From positions 264,274 through 328,273 of the forward strand of contig VTFK01000497.1 of the NCBI GenBank assembly GCA_009617715.1: a stretch of DNA of 64,000 nucleotides. The letters are read 5' to 3'. Below, in pieces: positions 46,527-59,500 of the stretch. This DNA is from Plectrocnemia conspersa. Lineage: Eukaryota > Arthropoda > Insecta > Trichoptera > Polycentropodidae. How positions within the stretch are numbered: position 1 is the stretch's first letter; each line of letters opens with the position of its first letter. The position numbers and the translations under genes were made by a program. The notes below the pieces were generated by a model. The model did no database searches. It was not told the origin of the DNA and worked only from the letters and a program-made list of their open reading frames with translations.

Positions 46527-48186
46527 TTAATATTCATATTTCATCTTCCTAATGGTCATATAATCTTTGAGTACTTCGTCTGTTACTTTCGCTCTTCTTT
46601 TTTGATAATCGACGATTATATCGGTGATGCAATCGATTGCCATCTTCTTTAGTTCGCCGGTGAGCAGGTCTCCAGATTTATAATTCTTATATATCTGAAA
46701 ATAAATTATAAATATATATTATACATATATATATATATATAATATTAATTATATAATGAACATGATATACTTCAGCTAATTTTGCATCATCTTCCAAAAA
46801 ATATTTGAGATATTGATACGAAATGTCAATATCGGGATTACCCTTCAATCTATGTTCTTCAATGGTGGTTTGACCTCCAGAAAATGCGTATTTGTTGATC
46901 TGAAATAACATATGGCAAATTAATGAATTGTAATATTAAATATTTATTTTTAGTCTTTACCTTATTTTTTATTTGTTTAGGTGTATCGCTGAGAAATATT
47001 GAAGCATTCGGATCACTGGCAGACATTTTCGTTTTAGCTCCTTGTAGAGCCGGTAAAAACGAAGAATGCAATAAAGCCGGTTTCGGGAATTTCAGCCTTG
47101 CCGATGCATCTCTCGTCATACGGAAATGTGGATCTTGATCAATAGCACAAGGTATGAGAACAGGTACCTAAAAAAAAAATATATTTTTAATGCGATAGTA
47201 ACGTATTATATAAAATATATTTTTTATAATGCATACCTTTTTATTGCCAAAAATAGCAGGAAAACTAGTAGAAAATGCCGGAGCCGCTTGAATGGTAGGG
47301 AATGTAATTTTCCCGACCACATCGGAATCACCAAATCCAAATATAGCTTTTGCTTGATTAAATGTCACGCATTTTTGTATCCTAACCATGTTCTGATAAA
47401 ATTCTGGACAAGATCTATACGAAATATAAAAAAAAAATACAAAAATTAAAAAGAAATTTATTTATATAATTTAAGTAAATAGATTACCCAATATAAGTCA
47501 AGTCGTTGAATATAAACGTTCTATCTAAATCATATCCAACAGCTATTATATCTTTAGCGTTATCGTGTGCCATTTTAATTGCCGTTTCGACGGTCATGTC
47601 TTTCAAAAGGCCTTTTCATCGTCAGTTAGTTGAATCACTAAGGGAACGTCAAATACTTCCTGTAGCCATCTATAAATTTGAATATACTTCATCAACATCC
47701 ATTTAAGCATATATAAAAGTTTCAATCAAATATGTACTTTGTAAAAATAAAAGGTATCAAATGTCCGAGATGCATGGAAGCCGATGAAGGCCCACGTCCC
47801 GTATACAAATAAAACGGTTTGCCAGCTTCTTTTAAGTTGAGAATTGTATGAAAATCTCGGTGTGAGAAGAATATTCCCCTCTTTAATAAATGATGTGCTG
47901 TAAAAATGATCAATTTTATATACATTATGCCATAAATTGAATTATCACAATTAAAAATTACCTGGTTTTCCAGTGATCCTTTCAAATCTTTCGATAATAT
48001 CATCATCGATTTTTGAGCTACCAAAGCGTACTAAAAAGTAATAATTAAAAATAATTGCATCATCCCAAAAGTACATTTTGAAAGAAAGTTTTAGCAATTA
48101 CTTATTAGTTTGTCGTAATCTACTCCAGTATCGGATTTGCTCGTCACGTTCCAAGGATCCACGAAATCTACTTCCTCAACTGACAT
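46527..48186 (-). CDS. TrpRS: Cytoplasmic tryptophanyl-tRNA synthetase (one-base frameshift)
   Basis: Charges tRNA-Trp with tryptophan in the cytosol. Eight coding exons join in phase: 48,186-48,102, 48,030-47,962, 47,897-47,738, 47,669-47,488, 47,414-47,237, 47,167-46,961, 46,899-46,771 and 46,694-46,527. Restoring one missing base would give 392 residues. Class Ic signatures are MHLGHLIPF (residues 93-101, HIGH-type) and KMSAS (272-276). [25 protein letters not shown] and the C-terminal LEDDAKLAE...[13 protein letters not shown] match eukaryotic cytosolic TrpRS. No WHEP domain precedes the core. Coding exon 4 is 182 bases where 183 are needed: after DDEKAF (about 47,601-47,609) a base is missing from the expected TGGAAAGAC, giving an immediate TGA. 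All other codons and splice sites are intact, so an assembly error is likelier than a pseudogene. A 5' untranslated exon probably ends at 48,303 (CCG|GTAAGT), splicing to 48,195. Confidence 0.95.
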
Positions 48187-48302
48187 GATGAAGCTCTGCA
48201 TATTGCAAATTAAATCAAATAGATTTTAGTTTATTCTTAATAGCTAACGTGTATATTTAAAAGTTACATTTTATATTTCGATTAAAAAGGTAGAAAACTT
48301 AC

Positions 48303-48350
48303 CGGAAAATCTAAACGTGTGAACACGATTACGAATCTGACACTTAGTAC
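48303..48350 (-). other. TrpRS: Probable 5' untranslated exon of TrpRS
   Basis: On the minus strand CCG|GTAAGT has its last exon base at 48,303 and a matching acceptor ends ATGCAG before 48,195, nine bases upstream of the ATG. An initiator-like GTCAGA lies near 48,340 and TTGGCGG just upstream. The transcription start is approximate. Confidence 0.5.
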
Positions 48351-49500
48351 ATGGTCTTAGCACCGCCAATTTTGCCCATATAATAGAATTTACATTGCAA
48401 GTCAAAATAGGGGATTTCCCGTAATTTTACTGAAAAATTCCTACTTATTAAGAATTTACATAATACGTAATATTGAATTCCAAAAACAAAATATAATTAT
48501 ATATTATTATTGATTTATTCGCACGCGCTTCTTTACGATGCACTGTCGTATTTCATTTCAGAACCTCAATTAAATCTATTTAATTTAAATAAAATACAAT
48601 ATAAATTTATGTATTTCTGCTATATTATTATATATTAAAATCCACATGTTATATTAGTATTAACAGAAAGTACTGTAAATAAAACTCCCAAAATTCATAG
48701 TATAGCAGCAACGCCAAAGCCCCCTTCTCTTTTCCTAGTTGAATTTCGCAGTTGTAAATTGCCAGGGGGAGAGCAGTTTACAATGTATTTACTTAAGTTT
48801 ATTAAAGCCAAGACTTGGCAGCACTCTGGTAGCACTGGCGTGACGAAATTCTTCGCATGGAAAACTTTGGCGGGCTCGCGACGGTCGGTTGCGAGCCCAG
48901 CCTACTGCCTTATTTACTGTATATTAATAATATTCTAACATGTAAATTACAAACTCAACAAAATACTACTGCAACGGCTCAATCTGTGTCTCAACCTCCC
49001 GTCGCCAATTTTTTTTTATTATACTTTTACTTTTCTACACAAGGCCGAAGTAACATAGTTTACAAGGCCTGGACTGATAGCCAAGGATTCGGCTCTCCGC
49101 AACAGACTCGATTTTAATTTTTAAAATGTGCTATCAATTAAAACCGGTCCCAGTTGCAATGTTACATTTATTGATTGTATTTTATATTAAACGTATTAGT
49201 ATATAATCTTAGTAGACTTTTTAGTCTGGTGGTTAATATTTGTAGGTATTGCTAAATCTGATTTGCTTACACTATTGGTACTGATTTATCTGGTAGTAAT
49301 GCAGGTTATAGCGAACGATTTAACAATCGTGAAAATGTTCGATATTACCCGCTCAGAAAATATATGTGTAGCTTAAAAATAAAACTACATGAAAAATTAT
49401 TTATATATTTAAATAATTCTAACCTTTTATATTTAAATTAAATAATTTATTTATTAATAAACATTATCGAATTTAAATGCATGCATCACATTATGTTGGT
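48351..49500. other. Intergenic region between divergent genes
   Basis: Lies between the TrpRS start (minus) and the putative small gene (plus). 48,700-49,100 is of mixed composition, with GGCGGGCTCGCGACGGTCGG near 48,868. The 86-codon plus frame at 48,857-49,117 has no recognisable motif and no initiator nearby, so it is not called. Confidence 0.4.
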
Positions 49501-49539
49501 AACACTGGACGGTAATGACAATTACGCAGGTTGACAGTA

Positions 49540-51607
49540 AGTCATTCGTTGGCATATTGTCAATGATTTTCTTCGTTATATTTAGTTGAATTAATTCATT
49601 AACAACGAATGTTCCTTATATATGTATAAAGGTAAGTTTTTCTCGATATTTATCATCCCAAAGTTTCAAAAGCACCTACATTGTTTACTTGTTGCACACA
49701 AAGATAAACTTTTGACAGTTGTCCATTTCTTTATCTATAATCAACTGCGTATTGTAATTTATACGATGATTATACTAAACAACACATAAATAACATATAT
49801 TATTTTCTTTTAATATGTTTGAACCAATTATTTTTACAGATGTCAGACGAGTCGAAATTTACTTGGTTTTCTCTGGATTTTGTACGAAGCTACATACCGT
49901 GAGTCGATTATTATCATATAAATAGAATAATATTAAAAAAAATATTAAAACAGCAAAATTAATTTTTTAGATCAACTAATACGTAAATTTTAATTTTTGT
50001 TTAATTTAGTAAACATGCTTGCTAAATTATGTGCAATGTACATTATATTTAGCCTCAAGGTTCGTCCATTGCCAAAATCTTTATAAGGAAAGTCGGCACT
50101 GGTGGCCTTGAATAAACAATGTCTATATATGGCTTACATAGTTGCAACTGTATATAGTTAAAAATGTACACACTAATTTGCCTGTCTATCACAGATCAAT
50201 GTCATTTATTAAGCTTTGCCTAATGTCGCTTTTATGTATTCTGATATGTTAGTTGAAAAACTTATTCTATAAAAAATTAGTAATCACAAATTCTTAGAAA
50301 ACGCTAATTAAAATATATAATTGGGCTAAGTTCATAAGTAAGAAACGTTTTTAACGTTAGATGTTGTATTTAAAGCTACATTATATGTATTGCGTTTTAA
50401 TATTGAATACTTAACATGTAAACTATGTTAGACACATCAATCCAAAATTTTATTTTGGTGTAAAATAAAAAAATACCATTTACTACAAAAACTCCAAATT
50501 TCAGTAAAAGAAATAAAAATTTCATTTTGTGGTGCGTTCCATGTAATATAATTTATAAAAAAAAAAGTAAGGGGTTTTGAAAACTAAATTTAATTCTTTC
50601 ACATTTTTATCTATAGAAGAGGGTAGCAAAAACGATTTGAGATATTATATTTTTTATTTAATTCCACATTTTTTACTTGTAATTATCATTATAATATGTA
50701 GTTACTACTTTATATTATAATTTTCATAATATATTCATAATAACCTTCAAGATTTTTTTTTGTACTCATGTAACCTTTCTCTAAATTGTATATTGATAAA
50801 TATAGATCATTGAAATAAAACCTTCTATAGTAACTTTACCCATTAAATGTTTATATCACATTTTTTCGATTAAATAAGATTTTTTATATAATAAAATTTT
50901 TTTTCGTTAATTATTATTTAGATTCTAAAATCATTTTTAATAATAAAAATACACAAGCCATTCAAATTTCAAAACAGATTTATAAAAATAACATGTAAAC
51001 ACTCAACCAACAGGTCAAGTAGTTCCTATCCGTTACATTCGCTGCTGCCTGATGGTAATCCACAGGATGGGTAAAATCTACCTTTTTCGACCTCTGATGT
51101 TTAAAGCCAATCTTTGTAGTATTTACCCGCAAAAACTATAACTTATCGTGCTGCCATCTATTGAATAAATGTTTGTATTATATAAAAAATAATATTATGA
51201 CTATTTATTCCATTATATATAAATCAAAGCGACATAATAAATTTAATTCGATCGAGATTCTCTGTTCTAAACCACAATGACTGAAGTTTAGGATGCTATT
51301 ACATTTTTATGTAAATAATTTTTGAATTTAAATTTTATTTCTTTTAATTTTATGTTGCGCAAAAAATTGTCCGTTGTCATGCAGAGGTGGCGAAAAACGA
51401 CCCGTTTACCATATATCAGGTTGTCCCATAATTCTTTGCGTTTTATTTAACATTTACAAAAATTTATTTGTCTTTTTAAATTAAAAATAATTTCACTATT
51501 CTTTCGGTGTTTGTTAACAGTAGTCGTATCAACGATGCTATTTAGTAACGGGATATTTTTTGCTTAGATATTTTCAACCCTAAATCAACAATGACAGTGA
51601 AAATAAA
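49540..51607 (+). CDS. Putative small multi-exon gene, about 65 residues, unrecognised
   Basis: Proposed from splice signals and phase only. A 5' untranslated exon ends at 49,631 (AAAG|GTAAGT). After TTTTTACAG the next exon starts with ATG at 49,840 and ends at 49,898 (CC|GTGAGT), reading MSDESKFTWFSLDFVRSYI. Exon 51,014-51,070 (CAACAG ... GG|GTAAAA) continues in phase with SSSYPLHSLLPDGNPQD. Exon 51,385-51,419 gives GGEKRPVYHIS. Exon 51,521-51,567, after a strong pyrimidine tract ending TTAACAG, gives VVVSTMLFSNGIFFA and a stop. AATAAA follows at 51,602-51,607, 35 bases beyond. Together they sum to 198 coding bases, 65 residues with a hydrophobic end. No family is recognised. The first two exons are the most convincing; the 35-base and 47-base exons are tentative. 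Divergent from TrpRS. Confidence 0.4.
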
Positions 51608-53465
51608 ATAATCTCAGTTAAGCTATATTATGCTTTATGAGTTTCAACTCAGCTATAATGCGACAATCATCTTCATTCACTAGCATGTATTCTTCAGACA
51701 TTGCTTCAAATTAGATCTCTAAAACAGTTTTTAGGTGGAAAAAAAATTTTATAAAAATGGATATAAAAAACGACAAAATAATTTATTGCTTCCAAAAATA
51801 CATTATTTTTCGAATCAGATATAAAAAAAATTGATAACATGTACAGAATAATTTTAGAAAAATATAATTTAATAAAAGTATTACACGCTTTAATTTCTAA
51901 CTCGTTTAACCTACACCTTTAAAAACCCAAAGATGTATAGAACAAACTGATATTTGCCATAAATTATGTATTGTATAATATTTGGTTCCGAAAGTGAATT
52001 TTTTTTTACTTTTGCATTCTTGAACTGTATGTGTTTATTTCAAAGAACACACAAAATTTATTCTAGTGGATATAATAACTCGTTTCTGACAAAAAAAAGC
52101 CTTTTGTCTTTATATATTTATTGTATCTTGAATAGTATCCCAATATTTTTAATTCAATTCATTTCTTATGGTCAGTAATTTTATAAACACTATTTTTATG
52201 TAAATGGTAATAACTTTGTCATAAATCAGATCAGTGAAGCTCTGACTGCAGCTGTTAACCCATCACAGTGACAATACACAAGACTATTTAATGAATGATT
52301 GTATGTGGTTATTTGTAAAAAAAAAATATTAAATTCAATTTTATAGATTAATTTTCTTTTGCAACTTTTTTTTAATTTTTTTTTCTTATTATTGTTCTCT
52401 GTTATATATCAACATTTGGTCAGTATATACCCAAGCATTTAGTTTAAAAATATAAAATACCTACCAATCATTTATATAATTGCCCAATTATTGAAACTGC
52501 CGACTGTTGAATAAAATTACTGACACAATAAATATGGGTCATACTTTTATTGGATTCGTAAATACTCATTTAAATCTTGACTAACCTTTGTCATAGATTT
52601 TGTTAATCCATTAAATATCCTCTTATTATGTATTATACATATTTTACAGACAATCTATATTCAACCTAATCCTTTACTCTCTAGAATTCCTGTTTCTCAA
52701 TATTTTTTAATAAATTTTTAAATATCAAAACCACTAAACCCACGATTTTCTTCGAGATATGCTATTGTTTTAGATTTTACCGTGATCGACATTTGTTTAG
52801 ATCTCTCCATAATTTTGGTTTGTTTTTACATAACCGAGGCTAACGTGCAACTGAGGAGGCTTTACAAGTAAAAATATCTTGTAAATTATTACCACAGATG
52901 TATTTGATCATAAAAAATACAGTTTTAAGAAAATAATACATTTTGATAATAGAATTCGTGAAATATTGCTTATGAAACTTTCAATTGGCCACAGCTGTAC
53001 ATACATATATAACTTTGACATTCGAAAAAACTTGACGTGCTTTTTTTTATCTTAACTTTTCAAGTCACTTTCGTTGAGACGATTAGATCCTAAAATTTTT
53101 GACAAGTTAACTATTGCTTTGTGATTCTGTTTTCTTTTCAATACAACAGTTTTGTTAGAAAATTGCTTTGCAAGAATTGTACGAAATACTCTGATACAAT
53201 GTTCTAAAAAATATTATATTTTCATTCTTTTGGACACTGTATAAAATGAAGACATTGTTTGTTCCGTCACTTTCAAAATAAAGAAATTGCTGTCTTCAAT
53301 ATTTGGTTGTCGTTTCTTCAGATAGGACATGAATGCAATAATGAAATAATCTTTCAGTCTTTCACCTAAAGTTGATTAAAAAACCGTATCGATTCGTTCC
53401 ATTTAAAAAATGATCCTAAGTTGCGAGCGATCGAATTGGAATCGGGTCCTATGTAGCGAGCGTGT
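51608..53465. other. AT-rich intergenic stretch upstream of spastin
   Basis: No supported gene. The plus frame at 51,966-52,178 is AT-driven and hydrophobic without a recognisable motif. Confidence 0.45.
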
Positions 53466-53471
53466 TTTGTG

Positions 53472-53477
53472 TCAGTC
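53472..53477 (+). promoter_or_regulatory. Spas: Initiator element of spastin
   Basis: TCAGTC, an arthropod initiator match, lies 31 bases upstream of the spastin ATG at the edge of a sudden GC-rich block. No TATA box is evident. It predicts a very short 5' leader. Confidence 0.4.
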
Positions 53478-53507
53478 GCGCGTCGGCCGCGGGCGCCGGC
53501 GGTGCGC

Positions 53508-56500
53508 ATGGGCACGCCCGACGAGGGTGCCGGTGGAGGGGGCGGGGCGCGCGGGGGGCGACGCACTAGGGTCCCCACGCAGAGGCGCCCCCGCTTGGAC
53601 GAAGCTCAAGCCTCCGTGCACAAACGCAACCTCTACGTCGTCTCGTTCCCGATAATCGCACTCTTCAACCTGCTGCGTTCCGTCATTTACCAGCTGTTCG
53701 TCATAGTCAAGTACCTATACGCGGCTTCTTATAGACTGCTGCATGGCAGGGCGCAGGACGCGCAGGAGAACGACGCACGCCTGCTAGCCCCCGAGGCGAT
53801 GGCGAGCCCCGCGACTACGCCGGCCAGCGGCCCCGGTCCTGGCGATCCGCTCCTGGCGAAGCAGAAGCATCATCATCGCAGGGCCTTCGAATACATCTCG
53901 AAGGCGCTCAAGATCGACGAGGAAAACGAAGGTACTTTTCATTTTATCGATTATGCAAATGTGTAATAATATACTTTACGTTTCAAAAAATAAACATTTA
54001 ATTTGGCCATAACAAAGTTGTTGTTATGGTCAAAATATGAAATACAATGATGCCCCTGACCCATAAAATATTTATTCGACCTCATAGTATTATATATACA
54101 ATACATATGTAATAAAATAAACACGCGATTATTACCCGAGTCATTGTTTGCTTTACAAAATCTTATTGTTACTATAATATATGTGATTGCAATAGTATAT
54201 TTTTGTGTTCAATTGAAAAAACCGCATGTACGCCATTTTATACCATCGGCAAAATTATATAATAATAATAACTTTTTGACAATTTTTTTCAAATAAAAGT
54301 AAAAACATTTTTTTTTAAAAAAAAAGACAATAGTCTGTACATTAAATATATTTAATAGTTTTTCAATAGAAAGGCTAACTGCAAATTCCATAAAAGAAAC
54401 AATTTTCAATAAATCATTTTTAAACTTTTTACTTCTTTGTGTTGTGAATATAGAGTTTGCCAGTTATTGTTTGATTTTAAATTCTCTGCAGTAATTTGTC
54501 AATGTCATAAAAGAGTCGCCCAACTTCTTAAATACTTCACATTCATGTCTTTTTTATTTCTTAGGTAAATGCCTAAAATCACTAATTTCCATCTCCAGGC
54601 ATGATACAAATTGAAAAATAGTATTTTTTTTTATTAATTTATTTAGCTTATAGTTCATACACTTAAAAAATATAATATAAAAAATACTTTAATATTAATT
54701 CACCAAGATGTTTCTTTATTCCATTGAATGATTAAATTTGTATAATATTATACAAATTCACCCTGCCTTACATTATTCCCCTGGCCATACTCGTTTACTT
54801 AAAACTACATAACTATCCTTAAATTGTCAAAATTGTGCTTTATGTTAAATAGAAATAATGCCATTTTAATTATAAAATGCAATATTTTTTAACCGGAACT
54901 GTTCCGGAATGTTTCGATTTATATTCAACGCAGGATGCTCGGATTTTTCCAGATATAAATTTGTCATACAGGATTTTTGTGGACACTGTCCTATGCATTG
55001 TTATTCACCGACAAAATCATTCGAAAATATTTATTTTTATGATTTGTATTATGATGTATTGAATATGCAGATGACAACCTCGAGTGCGTCCTAATTATCT
55101 TTTTCCGTTATTTGAGACGCTATTTTTGTCTAGGATCTTCATAAAACTTAATAATAGTGACATGTAATAAAGTGAATTGCTTGCGTAACTTCAAAAAACT
55201 TTTTTCTAGTCTTGCCTAAATGGCCTATCGCAATTTTATTACCACACAGTTTTACGTTAATCTGGATTAATTGAAGGTAATAATTAAAAATATTTTCATG
55301 TCTAGAATAATCATTTAATCCTATTTGTCGAATGAAAGTGCATTTTTTGCCTCCTGTTTTCTATAATACTAATTATTTTATTGTAGATTTCGATAGAAAT
55401 GTACAAAATGTCAGTATTCATAAAATTCAATCTTTTAAATATTTAAAATATAAAAATCGTAACTTAAAAAGTTACAGATAAATTCGAAAATGTTCTATTA
55501 AAATAAATAAAATTGTCTTTTTACATTTTACGCTCAGAAATCTATCCGATTCTTACGGCATTCGCTAATGCAGGATATTTTTACTTTTGCCTCTATTCAT
55601 TATAATTGCTATTGTAACAATTTTATTATCCTTTTTTCTCCATGCGTGAAAGCTATTTTTTCGAGATGATTATCGTTGATTTATTCTCACTCGCATTTAC
55701 AAACACAAGTCAAAGATCACACTGATATATTTTTCAGTCAGAAAAATGCAATATTCATTGAATTTAGAAATCTCTTTCATTTCGTGAAATGGTTGACACA
55801 CTATCTAGCAATGTATACATAACAAGTTACTTTTTAACGACAACATTTTCAAAAATATCAAAAATTACTAGTCGTTCTTTTCTGAACTAATGATTTGCTT
55901 GGAGACGTAAAGCAACAATATTAACCAGTAGTAAAAGTCAGTAACTAAAACCAGTGTTTTTCAATTTTTATCGTATCTGGGGAATCGGAATTGGAGATTA
56001 ATATATCATCACAGACTAGGTTTTCCTTGATTTTCCTAATCTCACAGATAAATATTGTGATGAATAATTAAAATAAAATCGAGCTAGGTCGTGCAGTGAT
56101 ATCTATCGATTTTAAGCTCTAATATAATCAATAAAATATATGTCACTGATTTACAGACTTTAATTTCTGTCTGGTGTCTCACTTCAGTCCGAGTATATTC
56201 ATCTGTTTTTATTAATTATTCATTATTTAAAGCCTTTTTTAAGCCTTTGTGTAACAATGCAGGTAGTCATTTTTTTCTGCAACGTGCTGCTGCATTAACT
56301 CCAGCCCAATTGTTACCTTTTTGTTTTGTAAAATCTATTTTCCTATCCTTATAATGAGCAATGGCCATAAGTTTGCAGCTGTGGATTTTCTCGATGGCTC
56401 TTTTTAATATCTTTTAAGTCAATACTAATAATGTTTAAACTAATTTATTATGGTAATATTTTATTTGGAAACTAGATTTATAATAAATAATCAATTTATT

Positions 56501-59500
56501 AAAAGTTTGTTATGAATAGTTATAAAAAATATATGCCCTTGATTATTATTTATTTTTATAAATTATCAGATCGCTTAAGAAATAATAACTTCATTCATAA
56601 AATATACATTTAGTTTAATTACTGACAATATTTTAGTATTTATACAAAAATTTGTCTTTGAACTGTGATTTTTCTTTATTATGTAAATTCAAATTTTGTA
56701 TTCAATGTATAATAAAATGTAATGTAATCTAATATAAACAGGTTTTAACAGTTCTCTTTGTTTACTGTATTATAACACACACATTGTACAGATATTTCAT
56801 GCTACCTAGTCGCATGCTATTGAAGTGTTACATATGCATGGTTCACCTACCATATAGGTATAAATCTTTGGTTGAACCAGATCGGTAATCACCCAGCGTG
56901 ACATTGCCATCTATATACTATATAAAAACATTTACTATACATGAAATTCAAGTTACCATATATTGCAATAGTACTTTACTCCATATACGATCATGTAATC
57001 GTGCAAGAAATATATTTTATATAATTATATTGCAGGCCAAAAAGAATTGGCGATAGAATTATACAAGAAAGGCATCAGCGAGTTGGAACAAGGTATAGCC
57101 GTGGAATGCTGGGGCGGGCGAGGCGAAGCGTGGCAGAGGGCGCAGCGCCTTCATGACAAAATGCAGACAAACCTAGGAATGGCTAGAGACCGTCTCCACT
57201 TTTTAGGTAAGATTGCCTTGCCTTAATTGATTACATTGTATTTATTAGCATCGAATCGTATTTTATGTCTTTGCTTCTTCTTGTTTTGTGCACGATTGAA
57301 TGGTTAGATAGTGCATCTATGGGCCTATTTAGAGCTTTCGTATTATTTTTTAGTTAGTAGTAAAATGTTTGCTGTTTTGAGCGCACAATGAACTTTTCAC
57401 ATACAGGAAGAGGAGTGGCTCTGTGAATGAACCGTGTAAACTGGTTTTTATTTATTTTACACGCTTGTTTTGGTTTGATATAATGGGTATAAAATCAGAG
57501 GCAACAATCTACATATTTTTACAGTATGACGTACAAATAAATAAAAAAATTAGTTTAACTTTATATAAATCACTAAATTGTAAGGATCATATTTCGAAAT
57601 ACATTCTATTGTAAAAGGAAGTCATCAGAGGGAATACCTATTGCTGAGATATTATTTTATTTTTTATTAGTTATTAAAAGATTATGACAAACCGGGAAAT
57701 TCGGGACTTTATTCTGAGTTGCCTCTGCTTTTGGGTTCCTTGTATGTTTATTTTATTTTTATATATGAGTACCTTCATATATTACGTATATTTGCACAGT
57801 TAACTTAGAAGCGTTGAGGAAACTCGGCGTGTCGGACAGTGACGAAGTGACCTGCTGCCCGCCTAAGAACGTGTCGTTCAACGGAGTCAGACATCGTCAA
57901 TATGGCGGACGTCCGTTCAAAAATAACACCATCGTCGAGGGTGAGGAAGATAAACCAAATTTGCACAAAGTTAACGCTTATGCATCAACGCACAATAGCA
58001 CGACCGCTAAGCAAAACGAAGGTAAATGAGAAGAATCATTTAATTAATAATATATTTACAAACCCTGTGTCGACGCTTTCTTGGTAGGGTATCAGCAAAG
58101 ATTATGCAAATGTATATTCTTGTTGAAGGTAATATTCATATTTTATATCATAAATTGTATGTGCCTTTTTTACTTTTATTTCTTATTTATATTTAAATTA
58201 ATGTGTATATATTTGAACAGCTTTTTAGATTCTAAATTTTTCATCAAGCATGGTAAATACAGTCGATTCCACTTAAAAAGTAAAAATTAACTAAATAAAT
58301 TGCGTCCCAAATAAGCAACTAGCTCTAATAAGCTAAGTTTAAGATAAAATTAAAAAAGAATATGAATTCTTATTTATTAATTTAATTTAATATATTTCCA
58401 TTTCATTTAGATTCATAGTATTTCATTAAATGACATGCATTTTCCTAGTCATATCAAGGGAGTCCCTGATTAGAATCCACATCAAAAACAATAAAATATA
58501 TCTAAACCGAATTTTGCCCAATAGGCGAGCGCAGAAAACAATTATCCCTTCTCAGAAGTCAAAAATCCACATCAAAAGCAATAAAATCGTGCCATCGCAG
58601 TGGGAACGCTCGTTACCGAGCGTTCCCACAGCGATGGCGCTGACACGATTTTATTGCTTTTGACGTGAATTTTTGACTTCTGAGAAGTAATAATTGTTTT
58701 TTCGCTCTCCTATTGACCAAAATTCGGTTTGAATACACTTATACCAATTCTCTCATATCAGAAGTCTGTAGTAATATATATTTAAAATATAGTGTAATAT
58801 GAAACATCTCATGAGAGATGAGTTGGCTTAGTTTGTATTTTAGAATTAACTTATGGAAAGTTCTAAAATTATAATTAGCTTTAAAACTAATTATGTTAGG
58901 TTTGGGTTTGAACAGAAAATGGACGTTTTGCAACGGTTAAATTGAGTTTCATAGACATTTAGAGCAGGATATAATTTCACTAGTGCCTACCAGTTAAATT
59001 ATATTTTTGCTATTAGAAATATATATCTACTGGTGAAAATGTATTTGGACTTCACTGAAAAATACACATTCACTCTAACATTTATAAATAAATATATATT
59101 ACTATGTATGGGAAAGTTGAAATCATATCATTTTACTAGCACCTGCCAGATAAATTATATTTTCACTGGTAAAAATATATATCCACAGGTGAAAATGTAC
59201 TCAGATATGATTTCACTCAAGTGACATTTTATAAAATGCTTCGTTGTTATTTAAATGGCATGTATTTTTCTGGTTAGTCACGCGAAAAAGGGGATATTCC
59301 TCATCACTGTTGTCGTCTTCGCTTACTGTTTGATGATTTAAATTAATGGCTTCAACAATCGCATCTACAGTCTTAATTTTCATCGTCATCGATTGTGTGT
59401 CCCAGATAACCAAAGCAAATTACTATTAGTTCCCTTATTTTATGGCCCAAATAACCAGTGGTCCATTAAGCGGAATCGACTATATTCTAATGTTGCATAT

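Noticed and set aside
46923..47706. Plus-strand frames across the TrpRS locus
   Set aside because: They are shadows of minus-strand TrpRS exons with clear splice sites and aminoacyl-tRNA synthetase motifs.
48857..49117. 86-codon plus-strand frame between TrpRS and the small gene
   Set aside because: No recognisable domain, no splice or polyadenylation context, and low-complexity stretches (FFLLYFYF).
53469..53507. Upstream extension of the spastin frame starting at 53,469
   Set aside because: The codon there is GTG, not ATG, and it overlaps the predicted transcription initiator. The first in-frame ATG is at 53,508.
59213..59413. Minus-strand 66-codon frame with acidic [11 protein letters not shown]
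   Set aside because: It looks a little like transposase-linked acidic tails, but it is short, within and beside repeat family A in a spastin intron, and has no other supporting motif.
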